47,182 bases of DNA from Sulfurovum sp. (GTDB lineage Bacteria > Campylobacterota > Campylobacteria > Campylobacterales > Sulfurovaceae). Where the stretch lies: the NCBI GenBank assembly GCA_027049035.1, contig JALTVI010000093.1:1-47182 (forward strand), in the 5' to 3' direction. Positions within the stretch are counted from its first letter, which is position 1, and the number at the start of each line of letters is the position of its first letter. A program made the translations under genes and the position numbers. This document shows, in pieces, positions 40,677 through 47,182 of the stretch. A model generated the notes under the pieces. It was not told the origin of the DNA. It saw only the letters and a list, made by a program, of their open reading frames with translations, and made no database searches.

Positions 40677-43600
40677 ATGATAACCCAAAGCAACATTTAC
40701 GAGTATCTTGAAGCAGGTGCCCAAAATCCTCTGCTTATCTGCGCCGATGACAAAGAGGCGAAGCAGGCAGCCGATGTGGCAAACCTACTGGGGTATGAGA
40801 CGTTCGTACTGCCGGATATCCGTGTCAGTGTCGGGGAGGATATGCGCCCCTACACCGAGGAACTGCAGCTCTTTTTTGCGCAGCTGTTTGGTTTTTACCG
40901 TGCGGGAGAGAAGCGGCTTCTGGTCGCTCCTTTGCATACGGTGCTGCTGCCTTTTCCTAAGCCTGAGCTCTATGATGAGCTGAACATCGAGTTTGGCGAA
41001 ACTCTGCCGCTTGCCGAACTGAAAGAGAAACTCTACCGCTGGGGATACCACTTCACCGACATTGCCGCGCAGCGTGGGGAGGTCTCCTTTAGGGGTGACA
41101 TTATCGATATCTTCCCGGTTAAAAGTGACAAACCCTACCGTATTTCACTCTTCGATGAAGAGGTGGAGTCGATCCACCACTACGACGAGACGACACAGAA
41201 GCGTGAGGGTGAGGAGCTTGAGGGCTTTAGCGTTACGCCGGCCTTTCTTGCACTGAGTGCTGAAGAGTACGAAGCGCTCAAAAACCGGTGTGAGCGAAGC
41301 GGTTACGATACGTTTGTCAAAGATATCGATTCGCTGGGGCTGTGGCATCTTGAGGGGCTGGCACAAAGTGCGTTCGATGTGGCCAAAGGGGTGCTTTGCC
41401 GCAACCTTGACGAGGAGTTGCAGGAGATCTATGAACTTGATACCCCGTTAGTGGAGCGAAAGGCGTTCCTGCTGCCGACTGTTCCCGAAGCTTCGCGTTA
41501 CCGTGATCTTGAAGTGGCAGACCCCAATAAATTGCTTGAAGCGCACAAAGAGAAACAGATTACCGTGCTTGCACGCAACGAGAGTATCGTTCGCGGATCG
41601 CAGCTGCACAGCTTCGAGAATATCACCTTTGTCTATCAGGACGGTATCGTCAACCTGATGGGAGATGACAAGCTTATTCTTTCACTTAACAAACCGATTA
41701 AACGCAAAAAGGTCAAAAAAGCTTCTATCATCCTGGACGAGCTCAAGCCCGGCGACTATGTGGTGCATGAAAACCACGGTGTGGGTATCTTTAAAGGTAT
41801 CGAGAAGCGCGAAGTACTGGGGGCAACTTCGGAGTTTGTCACCATCATGTATCAAAACGAAGATACGCTGCTCATCCCCGTCAGCAACCTGGAGGTGATC
41901 GACCGCTATGTGGCGGAGGGCGGTGCGTTGCCAGTACTCGACAGAATGGGCAAAGCGAGCTTCAAAAAGCTCAAAGGCAAAGTCAAAGAGAAGCTCTTTG
42001 CCATCGCGTCGCAGATCATCAACCTCTCTGCGCAGCGGCACTTGAAAAAAGGAATTGTCTTATGGAGCAGGGAGCAGGGAGAAGGGAGCAGTGAGGAGAG
42101 AGAACTTGCTGCAAAGATCGCGGCAGAACACCAGCTCTTTATGGCCAAGGCCGGTTTCGTGCATACCGAGGATCAGGAGCGGGCCATTTACGAGATGCTT
42201 GCCGATATGCAAAGCGGTCGTATGATGGACAGGCTGCTGAGTGCCGATGTGGGCTTTGGCAAGACCGAAGTGGCGATGAACGGGATGTTCGTTGCGGTCA
42301 AGAACGGATACCAGGCGATGATGATCGCCCCCACGACACTGTTGACATCGCAGCACTACAAGAGCCTCAAAGAGCGCTTTTACGAGTGGGACATCAAGGT
42401 TGCCAAACTCGACCGCTTTACCGGCACGAAAGAGAAGAACGCTATTCTAAAAGGGCTTGAAGAGGGGAGCATTGATGTGGTGGTAGGTACCCACGCACTC
42501 CTCAAGGCGAAGTTCAAGAATCTTGCACTGGTGGTCATTGACGAAGAGCACAAGTTCGGCGTCAAGCAGAAAGAGGCGCTCAAAGAGATGAGCATCGATA
42601 CGCATCTGTTGAGTATGTCGGCTACACCTATACCGCGATCTCTCAATATGGCGCTCTCTCAGGTCAAGAGCTTCTCCGAGATTCTCACACCGCCGGTGGA
42701 GCGGCAGGGGGTGCGTACCTTCGTGAAGAGTTACGATGAGAAGGTGATCAAAGAGGCGATCTTAAGGGAGCTTCGCCGAGGCGGGCAGATCTTTTATGTC
42801 TTCAACTCCATTGCGGGTATAGAGGAGAAGAAAAAGCAGCTGCTTGAGATTTTGCCCAAACTGCGCATTGCGGTACTGCACTCGAAGATCTCCGCAAAGG
42901 AGACCGAAGATGAGATGATGAAGTTCGAAGACGGCGAGTACGATGTGCTACTCTCCACCTCCATTGTCGAATCGGGCATCCATATGCCGCATGCCAACAC
43001 GATGATCGTCGATGGCGCCGACAGCTTCGGCATCGCCGATCTGCACCAGCTGCGCGGACGTGTGGGGCGTGGTGGCAAAGAAGGGTACTGCTACTTTATG
43101 GTCACCGACAAAGAGAGATTGACTGACAATGCAAGACGAAGACTGCTCGCACTCGAGTCGCACTCTGACCTTGGCAGCGGTGCGGTACTTGCCTTTCACG
43201 ACCTCGAGATCCGCGGCGGGGGGAACATCATCGGGGAGGCGCAGAGCGGACACATCAAGCAGATCGGTTATAGTCTTTACCTGCGAATGCTTGAAGATGC
43301 CATCAGGGAGCTGAGCGGTCAGAGCAAAGAGGTGACACGGCAGGTCGATATGAAGCTTGCCGTACAGGCATATTTGAGTGAAGAGCTTATCGAAGAGGAC
43401 AGGCTGCGGCTTGAACTCTACCGTCGTCTGGCACAGTGTGAGAGTGTGGGAGAGGTGTATGAGATCGAAAGTGAAATTGCCGACCGCTTCGGCAAACCGG
43501 ACACCGTCACTCGACAGTTCATCGATGTGATGGTCATGAAAGTGCTTGCACGTGAGCAGGGTATTGTCAAGGTCTCCTCCTATGGTGAGAACGTCTTTAT

Positions 43601-43706
43601 CGAGTTTGCTGAGGAGAACAAAGAGCGTGTGGTGCTGAAAGCTGCTTCCAAAGATGACGATGATATCATTGCTGCAGCGATGGGATATCTCAAAGGGAAG
43701 CGATGA
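40677..43706 (+). CDS. mfd: Transcription-repair coupling factor Mfd
   Basis: A 1009-residue translocase that removes stalled RNA polymerase and recruits UvrA. UvrB-like N-part, RID with DYVVHENHGVGIFKGIE, Walker A SADVGFGKTEVAM, DEEH box, MSATPIPRSLNMAL, and HQLRGRVGRGGKEGYCYF. Insert at about 463-477, SREQGEGSSEERE, comes from a heptamer tract. AGGAAAG precedes the ATG. The TGA overlaps the next gene (ATGA). Confidence 0.95.
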   Translation: MITQSNIYEYLEAGAQNPLLICADDKEAKQAADVANLLGYETFVLPDIRVSVGEDMRPYTEELQLFFAQLFGFYRAGEKRLLVAPLHTVLLPFPKPELYDELNIEFGETLPLAELKEKLYRWGYHFTDIAAQRGEVSFRGDIIDIFPVKSDKPYRISLFDEEVESIHHYDETTQKREGEELEGFSVTPAFLALSAEEYEALKNRCERSGYDTFVKDIDSLGLWHLEGLAQSAFDVAKGVLCRNLDEELQEIYELDTPLVERKAFLLPTVPEASRYRDLEVADPNKLLEAHKEKQITVLARNESIVRGSQLHSFENITFVYQDGIVNLMGDDKLILSLNKPIKRKKVKKASIILDELKPGDYVVHENHGVGIFKGIEKREVLGATSEFVTIMYQNEDTLLIPVSNLEVIDRYVAEGGALPVLDRMGKASFKKLKGKVKEKLFAIASQIINLSAQRHLKKGIVLWSREQGEGSSEERELAAKIAAEHQLFMAKAGFVHTEDQERAIYEMLADMQSGRMMDRLLSADVGFGKTEVAMNGMFVAVKNGYQAMMIAPTTLLTSQHYKSLKERFYEWDIKVAKLDRFTGTKEKNAILKGLEEGSIDVVVGTHALLKAKFKNLALVVIDEEHKFGVKQKEALKEMSIDTHLLSMSATPIPRSLNMALSQVKSFSEILTPPVERQGVRTFVKSYDEKVIKEAILRELRRGGQIFYVFNSIAGIEEKKKQLLEILPKLRIAVLHSKISAKETEDEMMKFEDGEYDVLLSTSIVESGIHMPHANTMIVDGADSFGIADLHQLRGRVGRGGKEGYCYFMVTDKERLTDNARRRLLALESHSDLGSGAVLAFHDLEIRGGGNIIGEAQSGHIKQIGYSLYLRMLEDAIRELSGQSKEVTRQVDMKLAVQAYLSEELIEEDRLRLELYRRLAQCESVGEVYEIESEIADRFGKPDTVTRQFIDVMVMKVLAREQGIVKVSSYGENVFIEFAEENKERVVLKAASKDDDDIIAAAMGYLKGKR
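42062..42103. repeat. Heptamer tract within mfd
   Basis: ATGGAGC, AGGGAGC, AGGGAGA, AGGGAGC, AGTGAGG, AGAGAGA: six units in frame. Confidence 0.85.
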
Positions 43707-44446
43707 TCGACTTTAAGACACTTTATGAAAAGACCAAAGGCTGTTCCCTGTTGTTGGTGGAAGACTACGAGCCTTTGCGAGCCGATATGGCTGAAGTGCT
43801 GGAGGATTTTTTTGCTACCGTAACAGTCGCCTCCAACGGAGTGGAAGCGATAGGCCTGTACGACAAGCACTACAAAGAAGCACAGCGATACTACGATGTA
43901 GTGATTACCGATATACAGATGCCCATGATGGACGGTATCGACCTTGCCGAAGAGATCCGAAAACGCAATCCGAAGCAGCAGCTCATCGTACTCTCAGCCT
44001 ATACTGACAGTGAATATCTGATACGGCTGATCAACATCGGTATTGCACAGTTTATCAACAAGCCTGTAGAACAGGATGAATTGGTGGAAGCGCTTTTTGT
44101 AGTTTGCAACAACAGAGCAGGGAGTGAAACGGATAGAGAAGAAGAGACTATTGTTAGATTGGGTGAAGAGGTAGTCTGGCATAAAAAAAGCAATATTCTT
44201 CGAAAAGAGGGCTACCCTGTCCCCCTTACCCGGCACGAGAGTGTGTTGATGCAGCTTTTCGTTGAGCGTGCCAATCAGGTATGTACGGCCGATACGATTA
44301 TGCAGCACTTTTACCTTCAGGGTGTAGAGTTGAGTGAACGAAGCATTCGAAACCTTGTTTCAAAATTGCGAAAAAAACTGCCAGCCAGGGCGATTAAAAG
44401 TATCTACGGCATGGGATACAGGCTTGTGCCGCTTCAGGCGTCCTGA
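43703..44446 (+). CDS. OmpR-type response regulator
   Basis: A 247-residue regulator. Receiver domain about 14-130 with LLLVEDYEP and phosphoacceptor Asp70 in VVITDIQMPMMDG, Lys in NKPVEQ; C-terminal winged helix about 165-245 (LTRHESVLMQLF, IRNLVSKLRKKL, IKSIYGMGYRL). It overlaps mfd by 4 nt, and its stop overlaps the convergent histidine kinase stop by 13 nt. The kinase is its probable partner. Target genes are not known; the adhesin operon is 1.2 kb away. Confidence 0.92.
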   Translation: MIDFKTLYEKTKGCSLLLVEDYEPLRADMAEVLEDFFATVTVASNGVEAIGLYDKHYKEAQRYYDVVITDIQMPMMDGIDLAEEIRKRNPKQQLIVLSAYTDSEYLIRLINIGIAQFINKPVEQDELVEALFVVCNNRAGSETDREEETIVRLGEEVVWHKKSNILRKEGYPVPLTRHESVLMQLFVERANQVCTADTIMQHFYLQGVELSERSIRNLVSKLRKKLPARAIKSIYGMGYRLVPLQAS

Positions 44447-45468
44447 CCGGGATTGAAAAGCAGTTCGAAACAGACGCCGTTATGCCTGTTGTATGCTTTG
44501 AGTGTACCGCTGTGGTGATTCTCCATAATCAGCTGTGACATATAGAGTCCCAGTCCTGTTCCCAGTTTCCCTTTTGTACTGAAGTAGGGTTCAAAGATCT
44601 TTGGCAGAATCTCTTCGGGTACACCTCCGCCATTGTCGCAGATGAGGATGACATACTGCTTCCCTCGTGCAAAGGTTACGATGTGTATCTGCCGTTCATG
44701 CAACTTTTTTTCCGTAAAGTTATCTTCACTGTTTTTGAAAATATTGAGAATGACCTGGGTCACTTCGTTGTCGTACATCTGCAATTGCGGATCTGCTTTG
44801 TACTCTTTGATGACTTTGATACCGTTTTTGCTGAGAGATTGCCCAATAATCTCCAGTGCATTCTCAATGGGGATGCTGAGGTTGGTAACTGTTTTTTCTT
44901 TGTTGGGGTTGAAAAAGTTTCTGAAGTCGTCGGTGGTATGGGAGAGTGTATTGACATACTCGATAACGCTGTTGAGTTTCCGGTCGAGATAGGAGAGGAA
45001 TATCTTTTGCTCGGTCGGAGAGTTGAGATTGAATCTTCCGCTTTCGAGCTTTATTCTGATTCCCATAATGGTGGTGGTGATGGCTCCCAGTGGCTGCCGC
45101 CACTGGTGTGAGATCATACTGAGCATCTCTCCCATGGCTGCCATGCGCTGCCGCTGCAGCAGCAGTTCATCTTTTTGCCGTATCTCGTCGAGTTGGCGTT
45201 GCACCTGCTCTTTGAGTTGACGGTTGTACTGACGTATCAGAATATAGCCGATAGCAATTACGGCACCAAGAAGAAGAAAAAGTAGAAACAACTGCCATGC
45301 TCTGTTGTGGTTATCGAAAAAACGGTCATGTTCAGTTGCTTTTGAATGTTCTGCTTTTTCAGACTTGCCCCCGATATGCGAGAGAGAGGTCTGGCTATTG
45401 GGTATGGCGGCATACAACAGTGCTGCCAACAATACCCATATAACAAGCGTTTTTTTTAAAAAATCCAT
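44434..45468 (-). CDS. Sensor histidine kinase
   Basis: A 344-residue kinase. Two TM helices (about 5-22 and 58-78) bound a short periplasmic loop of about 35 residues. A coiled-coil is at about 80-110. H-box MISHQWRQPLGAI with His121; N-box QVILNIFKNSEDN; G-boxes CDNGGGVPEE and GTGLGLYMSQLIMENH. The small loop suggests no large ligand domain. Its 3' end meets the regulator on the opposite strand. Confidence 0.93.
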   Translation of the reverse strand: MDFLKKTLVIWVLLAALLYAAIPNSQTSLSHIGGKSEKAEHSKATEHDRFFDNHNRAWQLFLLFLLLGAVIAIGYILIRQYNRQLKEQVQRQLDEIRQKDELLLQRQRMAAMGEMLSMISHQWRQPLGAITTTIMGIRIKLESGRFNLNSPTEQKIFLSYLDRKLNSVIEYVNTLSHTTDDFRNFFNPNKEKTVTNLSIPIENALEIIGQSLSKNGIKVIKEYKADPQLQMYDNEVTQVILNIFKNSEDNFTEKKLHERQIHIVTFARGKQYVILICDNGGGVPEEILPKIFEPYFSTKGKLGTGLGLYMSQLIMENHHSGTLKAYNRHNGVCFELLFNPGQDA

Positions 45469-45528
45469 AAAATTTCAACTTTTGGTGACATTTGGATGAC
45501 ATTTATACACTAAAATACTACTCATGGA

Positions 45529-45558
45529 GTATTGTGTCTATTATCTAGTATACAATAC
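45529..45558 (+). promoter_or_regulatory. Promoter and inverted repeat before the riboswitch
   Basis: -10-like TATACAAT at 45549-45556 puts a start site near 45563, just before the aptamer P1. GTATTGT (45529-45535) and ACAATAC (45552-45558) form a 7-bp inverted repeat overlapping the -10. It may be an operator. The -35 is weak. Confidence 0.45.
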
Positions 45559-45564
45559 CTTTTT

Positions 45565-45640
45565 TGAATATAAGGCCAAACCATTCGCGAGGATGGGACG
45601 GAAAGCCACGGATCTCACGCAGACCGCCGGGTTGCATTCA
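45565..45640 (+). promoter_or_regulatory. Cyclic di-GMP-I (GEMM-I) riboswitch aptamer
   Basis: P1: TGAATATAA (45565-45573) pairs with TTGCATTCA (45632-45640), 8 of 9 pairs. The conserved core GGCCAAACC, a P2 stem CCATTC-GCGA-GGATGG with GNRA loop, then GGGACGGAAAGCCACGG, and P3 (GG-a-UCU / AGACC) with CGCCGGGTTG at the end. This matches the GEMM-I consensus, including the GNRA loop, CAAAGCC-like box (GAAAGCC) and CCGGGTT. Only 33 nt separate it from the ATG at 45674 and no terminator T-run is seen, so it probably acts on translation. It was outside the genes called by length. Confidence 0.88.
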
Positions 45641-45673
45641 GTTAACCAACTTAATGTTTACCAAGGAGCACGA

Positions 45674-46189
45674 ATGAGACCCCTGAAGCATACCCTTGTC
45701 CTATGCTTGGTCAGTTTGAGTATCACTACCCTTTTTGCCAAAGTAGAGCGGTGGGATACTTTTGCCAAAGAGAAAGCCCAAGAGCAGCAAGTATCAACAC
45801 GAACAGCACAGATTGTTATTGTAAGACCGGAAAACGTTTCTGGAAAAGCGATCAACATCTACATTGACGGGGAGTATGTCTCCTCTCTGCTCCCCGGTGC
45901 CTATACCGAAGAGCTTGTCTGTTCGGGCCGCCACCGTGTCAACCTTGCCTACACCAATATCGCCACACGCTACAAAGAGAAGCGTACCGGCGGAGACCTG
46001 ATCGATTTCAAATCGGGTGAAAAAAATGTGTATGCTATTACAAAAGAGAATGGGAAACTGCGCTTCAAACACTATCCGAAACAAGATATTCCAAGCCTTT
46101 TAACGCACTATACGAAGCGCCAGGCCCACACGATTTCACGCCTAAGTAAACGAAAATGCACACAACCTTCTAAAAGTACGAGGAAATAA
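45674..46189 (+). CDS. Small secreted protein upstream of adhesin (OmpA-associated-type N-domain)
   Basis: A 171-residue protein starting after the riboswitch, with AAGGAG 5 nt upstream. Signal peptide MRPLKHTLVLCLVSLSITTLFAK. The central part (VIVRPENVSGKAINIYIDGEYVSS plus GAYTEELVCSGRHRVNLAY) resembles the periplasmic domain of OmpA-like proteins that accompany large T1SS adhesins. No peptidoglycan-binding OmpA domain follows. The C-terminus has a Lys/Arg/Ser-rich end with one Cys. Two nt separate its stop from the adhesin ATG. A longer in-frame reading from 45524 would run through the aptamer and is rejected. Function unsure. Confidence 0.75.
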   Translation: MRPLKHTLVLCLVSLSITTLFAKVERWDTFAKEKAQEQQVSTRTAQIVIVRPENVSGKAINIYIDGEYVSSLLPGAYTEELVCSGRHRVNLAYTNIATRYKEKRTGGDLIDFKSGEKNVYAITKENGKLRFKHYPKQDIPSLLTHYTKRQAHTISRLSKRKCTQPSKSTRK

Positions 46190-46191
46190 GA

Positions 46192-47182
46192 ATGTTAAGA
46201 GAAGTCATTGTCCAAGTCAACGATACCACCAAAACCCTTGCCAGCTACAAGGTAAAACCAGGGCATAAGGCACCTGTACACATTGAAGCACACTCCAATG
46301 TCAACTACAACCTGATCGAAAAAGCGACAGGATATGCGCCTGAGAACATCGCAACCAAGCGTGTCGGAAACGATCTTTACATCGCATTCGAAGGAAGTGA
46401 TGTCAATGCGCCCGACGTCATCATCGATGACTACTATGACCATCTTGCCGAACTGGTCATCGGTAAAGCTGAAAATGGTATGTACTACAACTACGTTCCT
46501 GAAAGTGCAGCCGATGCTGATGCCATCAGTGCTCTCAATGTCGGAGACGCTGCCGGTCAGGCACTTGGGGGAGAAGGCTTCATCACGCCATTCTGGATCT
46601 TTGGTGAAGAGCTTGGATTCTCTGCCATGGAAGCACTCGCAGGCGCAGCCGGTCTCGGTGCCATTGCTGCAGCTGCAGGTGGCGGCGGAGGAGGTGGAGG
46701 AAGCGACACGTCAACACCGCCGCCTTCTGCTCCGCCTCCGCCGACAGCACCGGGCGCACCGACAGTGGAGATCACCGAAGATGGCAACAATGACGGCTAT
46801 ATCAATGCATCAGAGCTCAGCGGCGCTATCGATGTGCGTGTCGGTCTGCCGGCAGATGCGGTAGCCGGAGATACGGTCAGTGTGACAGACGGTACGAATA
46901 CCAACACCATTACACTGACAGCTGCAGACATTACAGCAGGCAGTGTGAACACCACATTCCCGGCCCCTGCAGAGGGCGCGACGATCACTGTCACGGCAAC
47001 TGTGACAGACCAGGCGGGCAACACTTCTCCAAGTGCGAGTGAGAGTGCGGTGCTTGATACGACCACATCGGCAACAGTGGATATCAAAGATGATACCGAC
47101 CATGATGATATGATCAGTACCATCGATGACCAGACCGCCACAAAACTCAGCGGAACGATTGAGGCCGGCGGAACGATCACCA
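46192..47182 (+). CDS. BapA-like repetitive T1SS adhesin, N-terminal part (runs off the window)
   Basis: An open reading frame of 330 codons to the window end with no stop. Residues about 1-100 look like the BapA prefix domain (KPGHKAPVHIEAHSNVNYNL, NDLYIAFEGSD). A hydrophobic Gly/Ala-rich stretch follows (GAAGLGAIAAAAGGGGGGGG), then a Pro-rich hinge, then Ig-like repeats (GAIDVRVGLPADAVAGDTVSV, TATVTDQAGNTSPSAS). These proteins are exported by type I systems, held in the outer membrane, and bind cells to surfaces. No signal peptide, as expected. Start ATG 46192 with AGGAAATAAG. Riboswitch control is likely polycistronic. Confidence 0.85.
   Translation, partial: MLREVIVQVNDTTKTLASYKVKPGHKAPVHIEAHSNVNYNLIEKATGYAPENIATKRVGNDLYIAFEGSDVNAPDVIIDDYYDHLAELVIGKAENGMYYNYVPESAADADAISALNVGDAAGQALGGEGFITPFWIFGEELGFSAMEALAGAAGLGAIAAAAGGGGGGGGSDTSTPPPSAPPPPTAPGAPTVEITEDGNNDGYINASELSGAIDVRVGLPADAVAGDTVSVTDGTNTNTITLTAADITAGSVNTTFPAPAEGATITVTATVTDQAGNTSPSASESAVLDTTTSATVDIKDDTDHDDMISTIDDQTATKLSGTIEAGGTIT

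Noticed and set aside
45524-45673. N-terminal extension of the secreted protein ORF
   Set aside because: It would translate the c-di-GMP aptamer and lacks an SD; the ATG at 45674 has AAGGAG and a signal peptide.

Overview
The window reads as chromosomal DNA of a Campylobacterota (epsilonproteobacterial) bacterium, most like the Sulfurovum lineage. The evidence is gene order and protein style: rplY-pth-lptF/G-lysA-pheA-hisC and fdx-ndk-yceD-rpmF-plsX-fabH are blocks I recall from Campylobacter jejuni and relatives, and the histidine kinase has the SHQWRQP H-box typical of the group. In C. jejuni hisC is followed by fliF-fliG-fliH and then dxs. Here only a 70-residue ORF lies between hisC and dxs, which fits a lineage without flagella. 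The species call is inference, with no database search.

Layout. 1-8.2 kb is an accessory region of uneven base composition: an asparagine-synthetase-like protein with Ser instead of Cys at position 2, a GC-rich amidase, a translationally coupled set of a P-domain/LamG surface protein, a lipoprotein and a 70-residue Tat-signal mini-protein, then an HPr-kinase-like protein, a DsbC/G-like thioredoxin and a PqqD-like protein. 8.2-13.7 kb holds rsmG, small conserved unknowns, a rhomboid protease, a lipoprotein with a possible Cys-His-Asp triad, and pabB, pyrB and bioD on the minus strand. 13.7-18.2 kb is an N-degron cluster (clpS-clpA-aat) with transaldolase. 18.2-33 kb is housekeeping: pilT, rplY, pth, lptF/G, lysA, pheA, hisC, dxs, metK, ferredoxin, ndk, yceD, rpmF (too short for most ORF callers), plsX, fabH and a YmdB-type phosphoesterase. 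33-43.7 kb has dnaX (minus), a zinc metallopeptidase, leuS, lptE, folC and mfd. 43.7-45.5 kb is a two-component pair encoded convergently. At 45.5 kb a class I c-di-GMP (GEMM) riboswitch precedes a small exported protein and the start of a BapA-like repetitive adhesin that runs off the window.

The strongest single finding is that riboswitch: c-di-GMP appears to control an adhesin operon directly in cis. The strongest pervasive pattern is a set of degenerate 7-bp tandem tracts, found between genes and inside ORFs. They encode heptapeptide repeats in DnaX, insertions in FolC and Mfd, and part of the LptE signal peptide. In several genes the stop codon itself lies in a repeat (amidase, dxs, fabH), or in a palindromic element (asparagine-synthetase-like gene, folC). 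Two further families are GTAGGGTGCG REP-like hairpins and perfect dyads with 3-nt loops. The 1-8 kb locus may be an undescribed peptide-modification or export system, but its function is not shown by the sequence.
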